The translations under genes were made by a program, and so were the position numbers. From Alphaproteobacteria bacterium (GTDB lineage: Bacteria; Pseudomonadota; Alphaproteobacteria; Rhizobiales; Devosiaceae), in contig JAJRRJ010000175.1 in assembly GCA_024279575.1 (NCBI GenBank), positions 1 to 15,896 on the forward strand: a stretch of 15,896 nt of DNA. Reading direction: 5' to 3'. Positions 1-6,651 of this stretch are shown piece after piece (positions within the stretch are counted from its first letter, which is position 1; the number at the start of each line of letters is the position of its first letter). Below the pieces are notes generated by a model. The model did not search any database. It was not told the origin of the DNA and saw only the letters and a list, made by a program, of their open reading frames with translations.

Positions 1-287
1 ATATCATGGGAACGTTTGAACCAGAGAGCGGAAAGAGGATAGGCCAGAACGACCAGAACAAAGAGCTGCCGCCAGTCATTTTGCGGCGCCATAAACTTAA
101 TTGTTTCCCCCGCCTCTGAAATGGATGTGAGCGGCATCCGGTTGTTTCCTGTGTCAAATCCGTAAATCAGCGCCAATATAAGGTGGATGAAAATTGCAAC
201 CGCTATCAAAGCGCCTAGGCCCTGCCACATGGTACGACGCGAGATACGCCCGCCATGCCCGATAAACCGTTGCAGAAATTTTCCCAT
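1..287 (-). CDS. DUF805 family inner-membrane protein (3' part beyond window)
   Basis: I translated this reading frame by hand from the minus strand. It starts MGKFLQRFIGHGGRISRRTM and stays open for 95 codons to the window edge, so the C-terminus is missing. The start is supported by GGAGGG at 301-296, eight bases before the ATG at 287. The N-terminal GRISR segment, a hydrophobic helix at about residues 25-45, a polar loop, a second hydrophobic stretch at about 75-88 and then LWFKRSHD match the DUF805 layout, in which an (R/K)R-x-HD motif follows the third region. The function of DUF805 proteins is unknown; they are small multi-pass membrane proteins. The gene lies 23 bases downstream of the dapD stop in the same direction. 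A DUF805 gene between dapD and dapE is a context I recall from Rhizobiales, so dapE may lie just outside the window. Confidence 0.75.
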   Translation of the reverse strand, partial: MGKFLQRFIGHGGRISRRTMWQGLGALIAVAIFIHLILALIYGFDTGNNRMPLTSISEAGETIKFMAPQNDWRQLFVLVVLAYPLSALWFKRSHD

Positions 288-310
288 TTCCCATTCCCTC
301 CAAAGGACTG

Positions 311-1156
311 CTAATCCCTTAGTAAATCATTGATTGAGGTTTTTGACCGGGTGCGTTCGTCCACCCTTTTTACGATAACAGCGCAATAAAGAGAAGGGCC
401 CGGATCACCGTTTGGCAACGCTTTGCCGGGCATTGAACCTGATACCACCACGGAATAGGGGGGGACTTCTCCCATATGAACTTCTCCGGTATTCCGGTCA
501 ACAATCTTGGTGGATTGACCAATAAACACGCCCATGGAAATAACCGAGCCCTCACGCACAATCACCCCTTCTACAACTTCAGAGCGTGCGCCGATAAAAC
601 AGTTGTCTTCGATGATTGTTGGCCCCGCTTGCAGTGGTTCAAGAACACCTCCGATTCCCACTCCCCCCGAGAGATGGACATTTTTGCCGATCTGGGCGCA
701 TGAACCAACGGTTACCCAGGTGTCAACCATCGTGCCGGCGCCAACGTTTGCGCCAAGGTTTACAAATGATGGCATCAGGATTGCGCCCGGTGCCACAAAA
801 GCCGAGTGGCGGACAATTGCGCCCGGCACGGCACGAAACCCTGCTTCGCGAAACCTGTTTTCGCTCCATCCGTTAAATTTTGAGGGGACTTTGTCCCACC
901 AGTGAGATCCCCCGGGGCCGCCTTCAATCATTTCCATATCATTGAGGCGAAAGCTCAGAAGTACGGCCTTTTTGAGCCACTGATTGACCACCCAATTGCC
1001 ATCTGCACCCTGTTGCGCAACCCGTGCTTCCCCTGAATCAAGCAGGTTCAAAGCAGTTTGAACGGCTTCGCGTACATCCCCTTGCGTATCAAATCCGATA
1101 TTTTCACGGGCTTCAAATGCGTCATTTATGGTGGTTTCTAAATCAATATTGCTCAT
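311..1156 (-). CDS. dapD: 2,3,4,5-tetrahydropyridine-2,6-dicarboxylate N-succinyltransferase
   Basis: DapD transfers succinyl from succinyl-CoA to tetrahydrodipicolinate in the succinylase branch of diaminopimelate/lysine synthesis, supplying both lysine and peptidoglycan cross-links; the enzyme is a cytosolic trimer. The 281-residue product is full length for the family (about 275-285). Residues 1-100 form the helical N-terminal domain. From about residue 110 a left-handed beta-helix of hexapeptide repeats begins, including the family signature GAGTMVDTWVTVGSCAQIG and then HLSGGVGIGGVLEP. The C-terminal VKRVDERTRSKTSINDLLRD is typical. The start MSNIDLETTINDAFEAREN fits homologues, although no strong Shine-Dalgarno sequence is visible before 1156. 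It is transcribed toward the DUF805 gene and divergently from the LOG gene, with about 210 bases between them that must hold both promoters. Confidence 0.97.
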   Translation of the reverse strand: MSNIDLETTINDAFEARENIGFDTQGDVREAVQTALNLLDSGEARVAQQGADGNWVVNQWLKKAVLLSFRLNDMEMIEGGPGGSHWWDKVPSKFNGWSENRFREAGFRAVPGAIVRHSAFVAPGAILMPSFVNLGANVGAGTMVDTWVTVGSCAQIGKNVHLSGGVGIGGVLEPLQAGPTIIEDNCFIGARSEVVEGVIVREGSVISMGVFIGQSTKIVDRNTGEVHMGEVPPYSVVVSGSMPGKALPNGDPGPSLYCAVIVKRVDERTRSKTSINDLLRD

Positions 1157-1366
1157 TATTCGTCCCGATAACTGGTTTTAAGAATCTCACACCAAGTTTA
1201 CTCAGTTTCATCGTAATAGGGAATAGATTTTCCCATTGGGCATTTGCGCGCACAAAAATCAACTGACAAAGATTTGAACCCGTGCCCATCCCGCTTGGCC
1301 ATTGATCCTTAATATCCCTTTGTTACAAGGGCATAAATATTTGCTCACAGACAAGGATCAATGCCC

Positions 1367-2218
1367 ATGGCAAAACGCCATCACACCCCTTTGCGCACCT
1401 CAAAACAGGATATCGAGCAGGTGCGCAAAGTGCCAAAGACCCCCCAGACCGAGGCCGCCGCATACCGGCTGGCCTTCTCTGATGAGGAGTTTATGACCTC
1501 CGAAGAAATGCGCGGGGTGCGCTTTCAGCTGGAATATCTCAAGCCCGAATTGTGGTTGCAGGAGCGTGGTGTCAACTCGACTATCGTTTTGTTTGGCGGG
1601 GCCAGAATTCCCGAACCCGGCACCGATCCATGGGCTGCAAAAACTCCCCTGGCTCGCGAAAATCTGATGAAAAGCGCCCGCTATTATGATGAGGCACGTC
1701 GGTTTTCCCAATATGCATCCCTGGCCTCCAAAGCCAGTGATTTTAAAGAATATATGGTGGTCACCGGCGGAGGCCCTGGCGTTATGGAGGCGGGAAACAA
1801 GGGGGCTGAAGAAGTGGGTGCGCCCTCAATCGGGTTTAACATTGTTCTGCCCCATGAACAGGCACCAAACTCTTTCGTCAGTCCTGAATATTGTTTTAAC
1901 TTTCACTACTTTGCGACCCGCAAAATTCATTTTCTGTTGCGGGCAAAAGCTGTGGCGGTTTTCCCCGGGGGGTTTGGCACTTTAGACGAGTTCTTTGAAA
2001 CCCTTACTCTTATTCAAACAGGTCGGATGGAGCGCATACCGGTTCTTTTGTTTGGCCAAAAGTTCTGGAGCCGGGTAATAAATCTGGATGCACTGGGGGA
2101 GGAGGGGACAATTTCCCCCGATGATGTGGATCTGTTTACTATTGTTGATACCGCCGAAGAAGGATGGAAAGTAATATCTGATCGGTATAAACTGCCCGGG
2201 ATTACTCTGGAAGAATAG
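1367..2218 (+). CDS. LOG-family (TIGR00730-type) Rossmann-fold protein
   Basis: This 283-residue protein has the two signatures of the lysine decarboxylase-like/LOG family: GGGPGVMEA at residues 134-142 and PGGFGTLDE at 200-208, with FATRKIHF at 182-189 between them. LOG proteins are nucleotide-binding phosphoribohydrolases. Characterised members release cytokinin bases from their ribotides or cleave purine/pyrimidine 5'-monophosphates; the substrate here cannot be read from sequence. The N-terminal extension of about 70 residues marks the longer LOG type rather than the 190-residue plant-like type. An upstream in-frame ATG at 1361 would add two residues, but AAGGA at 1353-1357 lies 9 bases before the ATG at 1367 and only 3 before 1361, so I chose 1367. 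It is a single plus-strand gene between minus-strand neighbours and faces the exported-protein gene across the terminator at 2235-2263. Confidence 0.9.
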   Translation: MAKRHHTPLRTSKQDIEQVRKVPKTPQTEAAAYRLAFSDEEFMTSEEMRGVRFQLEYLKPELWLQERGVNSTIVLFGGARIPEPGTDPWAAKTPLARENLMKSARYYDEARRFSQYASLASKASDFKEYMVVTGGGPGVMEAGNKGAEEVGAPSIGFNIVLPHEQAPNSFVSPEYCFNFHYFATRKIHFLLRAKAVAVFPGGFGTLDEFFETLTLIQTGRMERIPVLLFGQKFWSRVINLDALGEEGTISPDDVDLFTIVDTAEEGWKVISDRYKLPGITLEE

Positions 2219-2234
2219 TAAAACTGTAATAAAA

Positions 2235-2263
2235 AACGGCCTCTGAAAAATTCAGAGGCCGTT
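2235..2263 (-). terminator. Intrinsic terminator between convergent genes
   Basis: A perfect 13-bp inverted repeat (AACGGCCTCTGAA at 2235-2247 and its complement at 2251-2263) encloses a 3-base AAA loop. Read on the minus strand, the hairpin runs directly into a T-rich tract (TTTTTTATT), the classical Rho-independent form. It therefore terminates the minus-strand unit ending at 2290. It may also block plus-strand transcripts of the LOG gene, which stops 16 bases earlier, although no T-run follows on that strand. Confidence 0.9.
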
Positions 2264-2289
2264 CAAATCAGCTCGCTTTATCTGTTGAT

Positions 2290-3498
2290 CTATTCAGGCT
2301 GATTAGCTGAAACGCTCAGACCAAGTAAATCTTTGGCAATTGAGGGGTTTTGTGCCACAGCCATCAGTCCCATTACGGGCACAGCTTCATTTGGGCTGGC
2401 GTCAATTTCAATGCTTTGTGGATCACGCAAGAAAGCAATAACGGCTTCCGTAATTTCAGCCTGTAATTCAGGCATATCTAACTCGCTAAGTGCCATAGGT
2501 AATATCTGGGCAATTGTAGAAATCATCCCCTTGCGCGACAACCCTTCTTCTTCACCGATGAAGTCCATGATTTTGTATGTAATAGAATCATCGTCAAATC
2601 GAATATTGAAGCCGTCAATAGAAAGATCCGCTGCCAATGACATCAGCATTTGCAGGGTTTGCATTTCAAATTGCTCTGATCCCGCTTCAAGCTCATTCAT
2701 ATCACGGGCCATTTGCTGGACTTTTTCAGCCAGGGCCAAAGTATAACCCACAATGTCACCTGTTATGTTCAGGCGGCCTATTTTGTCCACCGTGATGGAG
2801 GATTCTGCTATTGAGAGCCTGCCCTCATCTAAAGCCCATGTGGAGCGCCCTACCATTGAGGCAGTGATTTCACTCAGGTCAAATACAGATATCATCTCTT
2901 GGAATTCGGTTTCATCAATTTTTGAAAGGTTCCCGTAAATGCCGGTGATGTCATAATCGGAACGCATGACGGTATCATCCTCGTTCCATTCAGCTGTGAC
3001 AGCCATGCCCTCAACGCGGAACACATTTTCATTTTCCACATCAACACTGATCGGACCAACACTGAAACGCTGATATAGTTTCATCATGCTGAGTACATTG
3101 CTTTCAGAATCAGAAAACAACTCAATCCCCTCGACAACAATATCAGAAACAATGAGATGAATACCGTCTTTATTCATGTCAATGTTTTCAAATTGTGCCT
3201 GGTCAGCCCGGTATCCGCCAAATTCCGTTTCCACCACATTCGTGAAAACAATATTGGTATCAATTGAATTTTCGTCCCCGTCCGTTCCGGGGAAATTAGA
3301 AATGTTAAGGCCATTGATCACAACATTGTTGCCATCCATTTGCGCGTCGTCAAAGGTAATCTGAAATGAAGCAAGTGTACTTACAGTTTCACTTAGTCTT
3401 TCAGCAAAATCCTGCGCGTCAACCGCTAATGCACCGGTGGGCGCCATCATGGCCGAAATAGCACAAACACTAATTAGTTTAAGTTTCAAATTCTTCAT
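2290..3498 (-). CDS. Exported protein of unknown function
   Basis: I do not recognise a characterised family. The frame could open at 3540, but the ATG at 3498 is preferred: it follows GAGGG by about five bases and yields a clear Sec signal peptide (MKNLKLKLISVCAISAMMAP, probable cleavage after GALA). The mature protein, about 380 residues, is acidic and has no cysteine. It starts VDAQDFAERL, continues with beta-rich segments of alternating hydrophobic and polar residues (for example NNVVINGLNIS and GIHLIVSDIVVEGIEL), has a helical stretch around 260-300, and ends AQNPSIAKDLLGLSVSANQPE. This resembles uncharacterised periplasmic proteins of alphaproteobacteria with AsmA/DUF945-like beta repeats (impression only). 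It lies 49 bases after the HAD gene in the same direction and ends before a strong terminator, so it is probably the last gene of the argB unit. Confidence 0.75.
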   Translation of the reverse strand: MKNLKLKLISVCAISAMMAPTGALAVDAQDFAERLSETVSTLASFQITFDDAQMDGNNVVINGLNISNFPGTDGDENSIDTNIVFTNVVETEFGGYRADQAQFENIDMNKDGIHLIVSDIVVEGIELFSDSESNVLSMMKLYQRFSVGPISVDVENENVFRVEGMAVTAEWNEDDTVMRSDYDITGIYGNLSKIDETEFQEMISVFDLSEITASMVGRSTWALDEGRLSIAESSITVDKIGRLNITGDIVGYTLALAEKVQQMARDMNELEAGSEQFEMQTLQMLMSLAADLSIDGFNIRFDDDSITYKIMDFIGEEEGLSRKGMISTIAQILPMALSELDMPELQAEITEAVIAFLRDPQSIEIDASPNEAVPVMGLMAVAQNPSIAKDLLGLSVSANQPE

Positions 3499-3547
3499 TT
3501 TTCCCTCTGTTTTGGATTTGTCGAAATACAAAAAGTTCAAATAATTT

Positions 3548-4252
3548 CTATTTTATAGATTTAAGAAATGCCACCAGGTCGTCGGTTACATGGTGAATGT
3601 GATCCGCCTCGTCAACCCTTCCAAGCTCCCAGTCATCAACCTGATCATGGGCAAAATCTTCTCCAGCCACCACATGTACAGTTGTCATGCCTTTGAAGTG
3701 GGGCACTTTTAGGTTCTTTTCCAGGTCATCAAACATTATGGAGTTTTTTGCTGTAATTCCGTGGAATTGCAGAAAACTTTCATACGCAGTTTCCTCAGGT
3801 TTTGGAATATATCCCGTGGCCCGTATATCATGCATGCCGTCAAATATATCCCCGGCTCCAAGTTGGGCCAGAACGGATTTTGCGTGGCCCACATCCGCAT
3901 TTGTAAAGATGTATTTACGGCCCGGCAGCGCACCAATCAGGTCTATCAGTTCCGGGTGCGCCTGTACCGGGGAATAATCGATGTCGTGCACATTATCCAG
4001 GTAGTGGTCGGGATCAATATCATGGTGGATCATCAGCCCGTTAAGGGTGGTGCCATGGTCCCGATAATAATCTTTTTGCAGGCGGCGGGCCTGAGTGCGC
4101 TCAAGTCCGGTGATGTTCATCATATAGTTTGTTATCAGGCTATCCACCTGTGCAAACAGGTCGCAGGTGCGGGGGTAAAGCGTGTTGTCCACGTCAAAAA
4201 CCCAATCACTTATATGGTCCAGATCAACCAGTTTATCATTCATTTTGTTCAT
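3548..4252 (-). CDS. HAD-superfamily pyrimidine 5'-nucleotidase
   Basis: This is a 234-residue haloacid-dehalogenase-type phosphatase. Motif I is DVDNTLYP (nucleophile D20, general acid D22), motif II is FTNAD (T117), motif III is K151 in YIPKPEE, and motif IV is FDDLEKNL (D175, D176). The DxDNTLYP motif with a helical cap at about 30-95 is characteristic of the SDT1/PHM8-like pyrimidine 5'-nucleotidase group, which dephosphorylates UMP/CMP; substrate assignment is by family. The frame also contains a TTG at 4267 and an ATG at 4243. No good Shine-Dalgarno site separates them, and ATG 4252 is my choice. The gene follows argB by 24 bases (10 if TTG 4267 is used), which argues for co-transcription and perhaps translational coupling. 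An argB-HAD pairing is common in Rhizobiales, though no direct link to arginine synthesis is established. Confidence 0.88.
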   Translation of the reverse strand: MNKMNDKLVDLDHISDWVFDVDNTLYPRTCDLFAQVDSLITNYMMNITGLERTQARRLQKDYYRDHGTTLNGLMIHHDIDPDHYLDNVHDIDYSPVQAHPELIDLIGALPGRKYIFTNADVGHAKSVLAQLGAGDIFDGMHDIRATGYIPKPEETAYESFLQFHGITAKNSIMFDDLEKNLKVPHFKGMTTVHVVAGEDFAHDQVDDWELGRVDEADHIHHVTDDLVAFLKSIK

Positions 4253-4276
4253 CGTTTTTTTCGGCAAATCAACACT

Positions 4277-5167
4277 TTAGCGCACAATAAGTGTGCCCGC
4301 ACCATAATCAGTAAACAACTCAATCAATACCGCGTGGGCGACCTTGCCGTTGAGGATAACCACCCCGTTAACCCCTTGTTTTATCGCCTCGATACAGGTT
4401 TCAACTTTTGGGATCATACCCCCTGAAATTGTACCATCCGTCATCAGATCTTTTGCCTGTGCAACGCTGAGTTGGTCAATCAGGTTGCCCTGTTTGTCCA
4501 AAACACCGGGAACGTCGGTGAGAAATAAAAGACGCTCTGCCTGCAAGGCACCGGCCACCGCCCCGGCAAAAATATCAGCATTTATATTATAGGTTTCCCC
4601 ATCACGCCCCGGCGCGACCGGCGCAATAACAGGGATCAAATCCGCCTTTGCCATTTGGTCAAGCACGGCCCGGTCCACTCCAATGGGTTCACCCACGAAG
4701 CCAAGATCAACAATTCGCTCGATATTACTCTCGGGGTCAATAGAGGTTTTCAGGGTTTTTTTGGCAAAGAGCAGATTTCCATCCTTGCCGCTCAAGCCAA
4801 CAGCGCGTTCGCCCTCCCTATTGATTAGAGATACAATCTGTTTGTTGATTGAACCGGCTAAAACCATTTCCACTATTTCAATGGTTTCCTTATCAGTAAC
4901 GCGTAATCCACCCTCAAATCTGGACTGAACACCCATTTTGCTCAGCATCGCTCCGATTTGCGGGCCTCCCCCATGCACCACAACCGGGTTGACCCCGGAT
5001 TGTTTGAGCAGAGCCACATCCCGGGCGAATGCCTGACCAAGCTCTTTGTCACCCATGGCATGTCCGCCATATTTCACGACAACTGTTTTCCCCTCGTAGC
5101 GCTGCATAAATGGCAACGCCTTGGCCAGAATTGCGGCATCGTGGGATATGGAGGATAAATTGCTCAT
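4277..5167 (-). CDS. argB: Acetylglutamate kinase
   Basis: ArgB phosphorylates N-acetylglutamate with ATP, the second step of arginine synthesis, in the cytosol. The 296-residue product is full length and shows the amino-acid-kinase fold: KYGGHAMGD with catalytic K32, the phosphate-binding loop HGGGPQIG (65-72), GLRVTDKET (87-95), the substrate segment NINADIFAGAVA (194-205), LTDVPGVLD (216-224) and GGMIPKVETC with catalytic K254. The N-terminal helix (residues 8-23) preceding GKTVVVKYGG is the type that forms the arginine-sensitive hexamer in feedback-inhibited enzymes, so inhibition by arginine is expected (inference). It heads a probable unit argB-HAD-exported protein and is divergent from the amidotransferase gene across 119 bases. 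Confidence 0.97.
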   Translation of the reverse strand: MSNLSSISHDAAILAKALPFMQRYEGKTVVVKYGGHAMGDKELGQAFARDVALLKQSGVNPVVVHGGGPQIGAMLSKMGVQSRFEGGLRVTDKETIEIVEMVLAGSINKQIVSLINREGERAVGLSGKDGNLLFAKKTLKTSIDPESNIERIVDLGFVGEPIGVDRAVLDQMAKADLIPVIAPVAPGRDGETYNINADIFAGAVAGALQAERLLFLTDVPGVLDKQGNLIDQLSVAQAKDLMTDGTISGGMIPKVETCIEAIKQGVNGVVILNGKVAHAVLIELFTDYGAGTLIVR

Positions 5168-5211
5168 AAAAGAACCTGTGGGGTTTTGTTCCGATGCTGT
5201 TTATAGGGTAA

Positions 5212-5238
5212 TTTGAAAAAAGTCTTGTGCTTTTCAAA
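5212..5238. repeat. Inverted repeat in the argB/amidotransferase divergent promoter region
   Basis: TTTGAAAA at 5212-5219 is exactly complementary to TTTTCAAA at 5231-5238, with an 11-base spacer. The 8-bp arms are centred between two divergent genes, in the position expected for a regulator-binding site that could act on either promoter. A possible minus-strand -10 element (TATAAA, 5205-5200) lies just on the argB side, without a convincing -35. AT-rich inverted repeats also arise by chance, so this is a weak call. Confidence 0.3.
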
Positions 5239-5286
5239 GATCATGTTCATTTGCATTAACAAGAATGTACTAATGGAAAATTCCTG

Positions 5287-6012
5287 ATGAAACTGAGTAT
5301 TCTTCTGGCTGGTGAAAACCCGGATCAATTGCGCGGTGAATTTGGCCAGTATGCGGACAAGTTCAAAAACATGTTTAGTGGCGGGAAAGAGAAATTCACC
5401 TTTCAAACTATTGCAATCCATGCCGGAGAAACAATTCCATCCATTGGGGATTTGGAGGGGGTCATTGTTACCGGATCAGCATATGGGGCCTATGATTCGC
5501 CCCCCTGGATGGAGCCTTTGCGCGCGTTTATCCGCGCTGCCTATGCAGAGAATTTGCCCATGTTGGGCATCTGCTTTGGGCATCAGATCATTGCCGATGC
5601 GTTGGGAGGCAAGGTGATAAAGTCAGAAAAAGGCTGGTCCATAGGGCGCCATGTATATCGCCTGAACGATTGTCCAGAGTGCTTTTTGCATGGTCCTTCA
5701 GAACTGGCCATTGCAGCATCCCATCAGGATCAGGTTGTGGTGGCACCAAAACAGGCTAAAACATTTCTTAGCTCTGATTTTACCCCCAATGCCGGCCTGA
5801 TTTATCAGAACGGTGTTACAATTAGCCTGCAACCCCATCCCGAATTTGAAATCGCTTACTCTAAAGCAATCTGCAACTTGCGGCGCAATAACCCGTTGGA
5901 TAGTAAAAGTGTCGATATCGCAGTGTCCGGCCTGGATCTGCCGTTAGACAATCAACGGGTGGCCAGCGCCTTATCAGCATTTTTTATGAGCGGGCGAACT
6001 ATTGGTCAATAA
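5287..6012 (+). CDS. Class I glutamine amidotransferase-like protein
   Basis: The 241-residue protein is a stand-alone class I glutamine amidotransferase domain. The nucleophile elbow is GICFGHQ with C96, and the other triad members are H184 and E186 in LQPHPEFEI. The oxyanion region VTGSAYGAYDSPPWM (61-75) and the segment ALGGKVIKSEKGWSIG (105-120) match the GMP-synthase-like GATase1 group, which includes yeast YLR126C. The triad is intact, so it should release ammonia from glutamine or hydrolyse a gamma-glutamyl bond; acceptor and partner are unknown. No synthase partner lies next to it. A GGAAA about eight bases before the ATG at 5287 is a modest ribosome-binding site. The gene stands on the opposite strand between argB and engB, and its last 14 bases overlap the end of engB. 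Confidence 0.88.
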   Translation: MKLSILLAGENPDQLRGEFGQYADKFKNMFSGGKEKFTFQTIAIHAGETIPSIGDLEGVIVTGSAYGAYDSPPWMEPLRAFIRAAYAENLPMLGICFGHQIIADALGGKVIKSEKGWSIGRHVYRLNDCPECFLHGPSELAIAASHQDQVVVAPKQAKTFLSSDFTPNAGLIYQNGVTISLQPHPEFEIAYSKAICNLRRNNPLDSKSVDIAVSGLDLPLDNQRVASALSAFFMSGRTIGQ

Positions 6013-6643
6013 AGGCCGCTATTTGTGCCCTTAGATCAGAGATGCCGGCCCCGGTATCCGATGAAGTCAAAATAATATCAGGATAGGCCGCCGGGCGTTT
6101 TGCGATGGCCGCCTTGGTTGCAGCAATAACTTTATCCAGATCGCGCTTTGAAGGCTTGTCCGCCTTGGTAAGTACGATCTGATAACTCACCGCATTGGTA
6201 TCAAGCTCGTTCATAACACTTTTGTCGTTGGCTTTGGGGCCGTGCCGGGAATCGATCAGCAGGTAAACCCGCCTGAGATTTGGCCGCCCGCGCAAATAGG
6301 AATGAATGAGCTTGTTCCATGCTTCAACAGCGGGCTTTGGTGCCCGGGCAAAACCAAATCCGGGCATGTCAACGATGCGTACCGGGGCCAGCTCTGCCTC
6401 AAATATATTGAGTTCTTGCGTTCGCCCAGGGGTGTTGGATGTCCGGGCCAGATTTTTGCGCCCGGTCAAAGCATTGATTAAAGAGGACTTGCCAACGTTG
6501 GAGCGACCGGCAAAGGCCACCTCAATGCGATCGGGTGGCGGCAGGTCAGACACCCGGACGCACCCTTTGATAAAGACGAATGGCCGGGCGAATAATATCC
6601 GCCCTGCCTCGATATTTGCATTGTCTGGTTCAGCATCAGGCAT
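5999..6643 (-). CDS. engB: Ribosome biogenesis GTP-binding protein YsxC/EngB
   Basis: EngB (YihA/YsxC) is an essential GTPase that helps assemble the large ribosomal subunit. The 214-residue protein has all G motifs in order: G1 GRSNVGKS (46-53), G2 region TSNTPGRTQ (68-76), G3 DMPG (92-95), G4 TKAD (159-162) and G5 TSS (193-195). The N-terminal ANIEAGRILFARPFVFIKG is typical of alphaproteobacterial EngB and supports the ATG at 6643. The gene follows yidC after only eight bases, and that gap contains CCTCCTT, the anti-Shine-Dalgarno sequence itself, not a ribosome-binding site. Initiation therefore probably depends on ribosomes finishing yidC (inference). The 3' end overlaps the convergent amidotransferase gene. 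Confidence 0.96.
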   Translation of the reverse strand: MPDAEPDNANIEAGRILFARPFVFIKGCVRVSDLPPPDRIEVAFAGRSNVGKSSLINALTGRKNLARTSNTPGRTQELNIFEAELAPVRIVDMPGFGFARAPKPAVEAWNKLIHSYLRGRPNLRRVYLLIDSRHGPKANDKSVMNELDTNAVSYQIVLTKADKPSKRDLDKVIAATKAAIAKRPAAYPDIILTSSDTGAGISDLRAQIAAFIDQ

Positions 6644-6651
6644 AAGGAGGC

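Noticed and set aside
1143..1211. Short minus-strand ORF (MKLSKLGVRFLKPVIG...) in the dapD leader, ending just past the dapD ATG
   Set aside because: It has three lysines and could suggest a lysine leader peptide, but there is no ribosome-binding site before its ATG, no run of consecutive lysines and no attenuator-like hairpin with a T-run.
1225..1241. GGGAA/TTCCC inverted repeat in the dapD/LOG spacer
   Set aside because: Arms of only five bases with a short spacer are expected by chance, and no promoter element is aligned with it.
3761..4426. Plus-strand ORF of 221 residues antisense to the HAD phosphatase
   Set aside because: The minus strand carries an intact HAD protein with all four motifs over the same bases, so this is a shadow frame.
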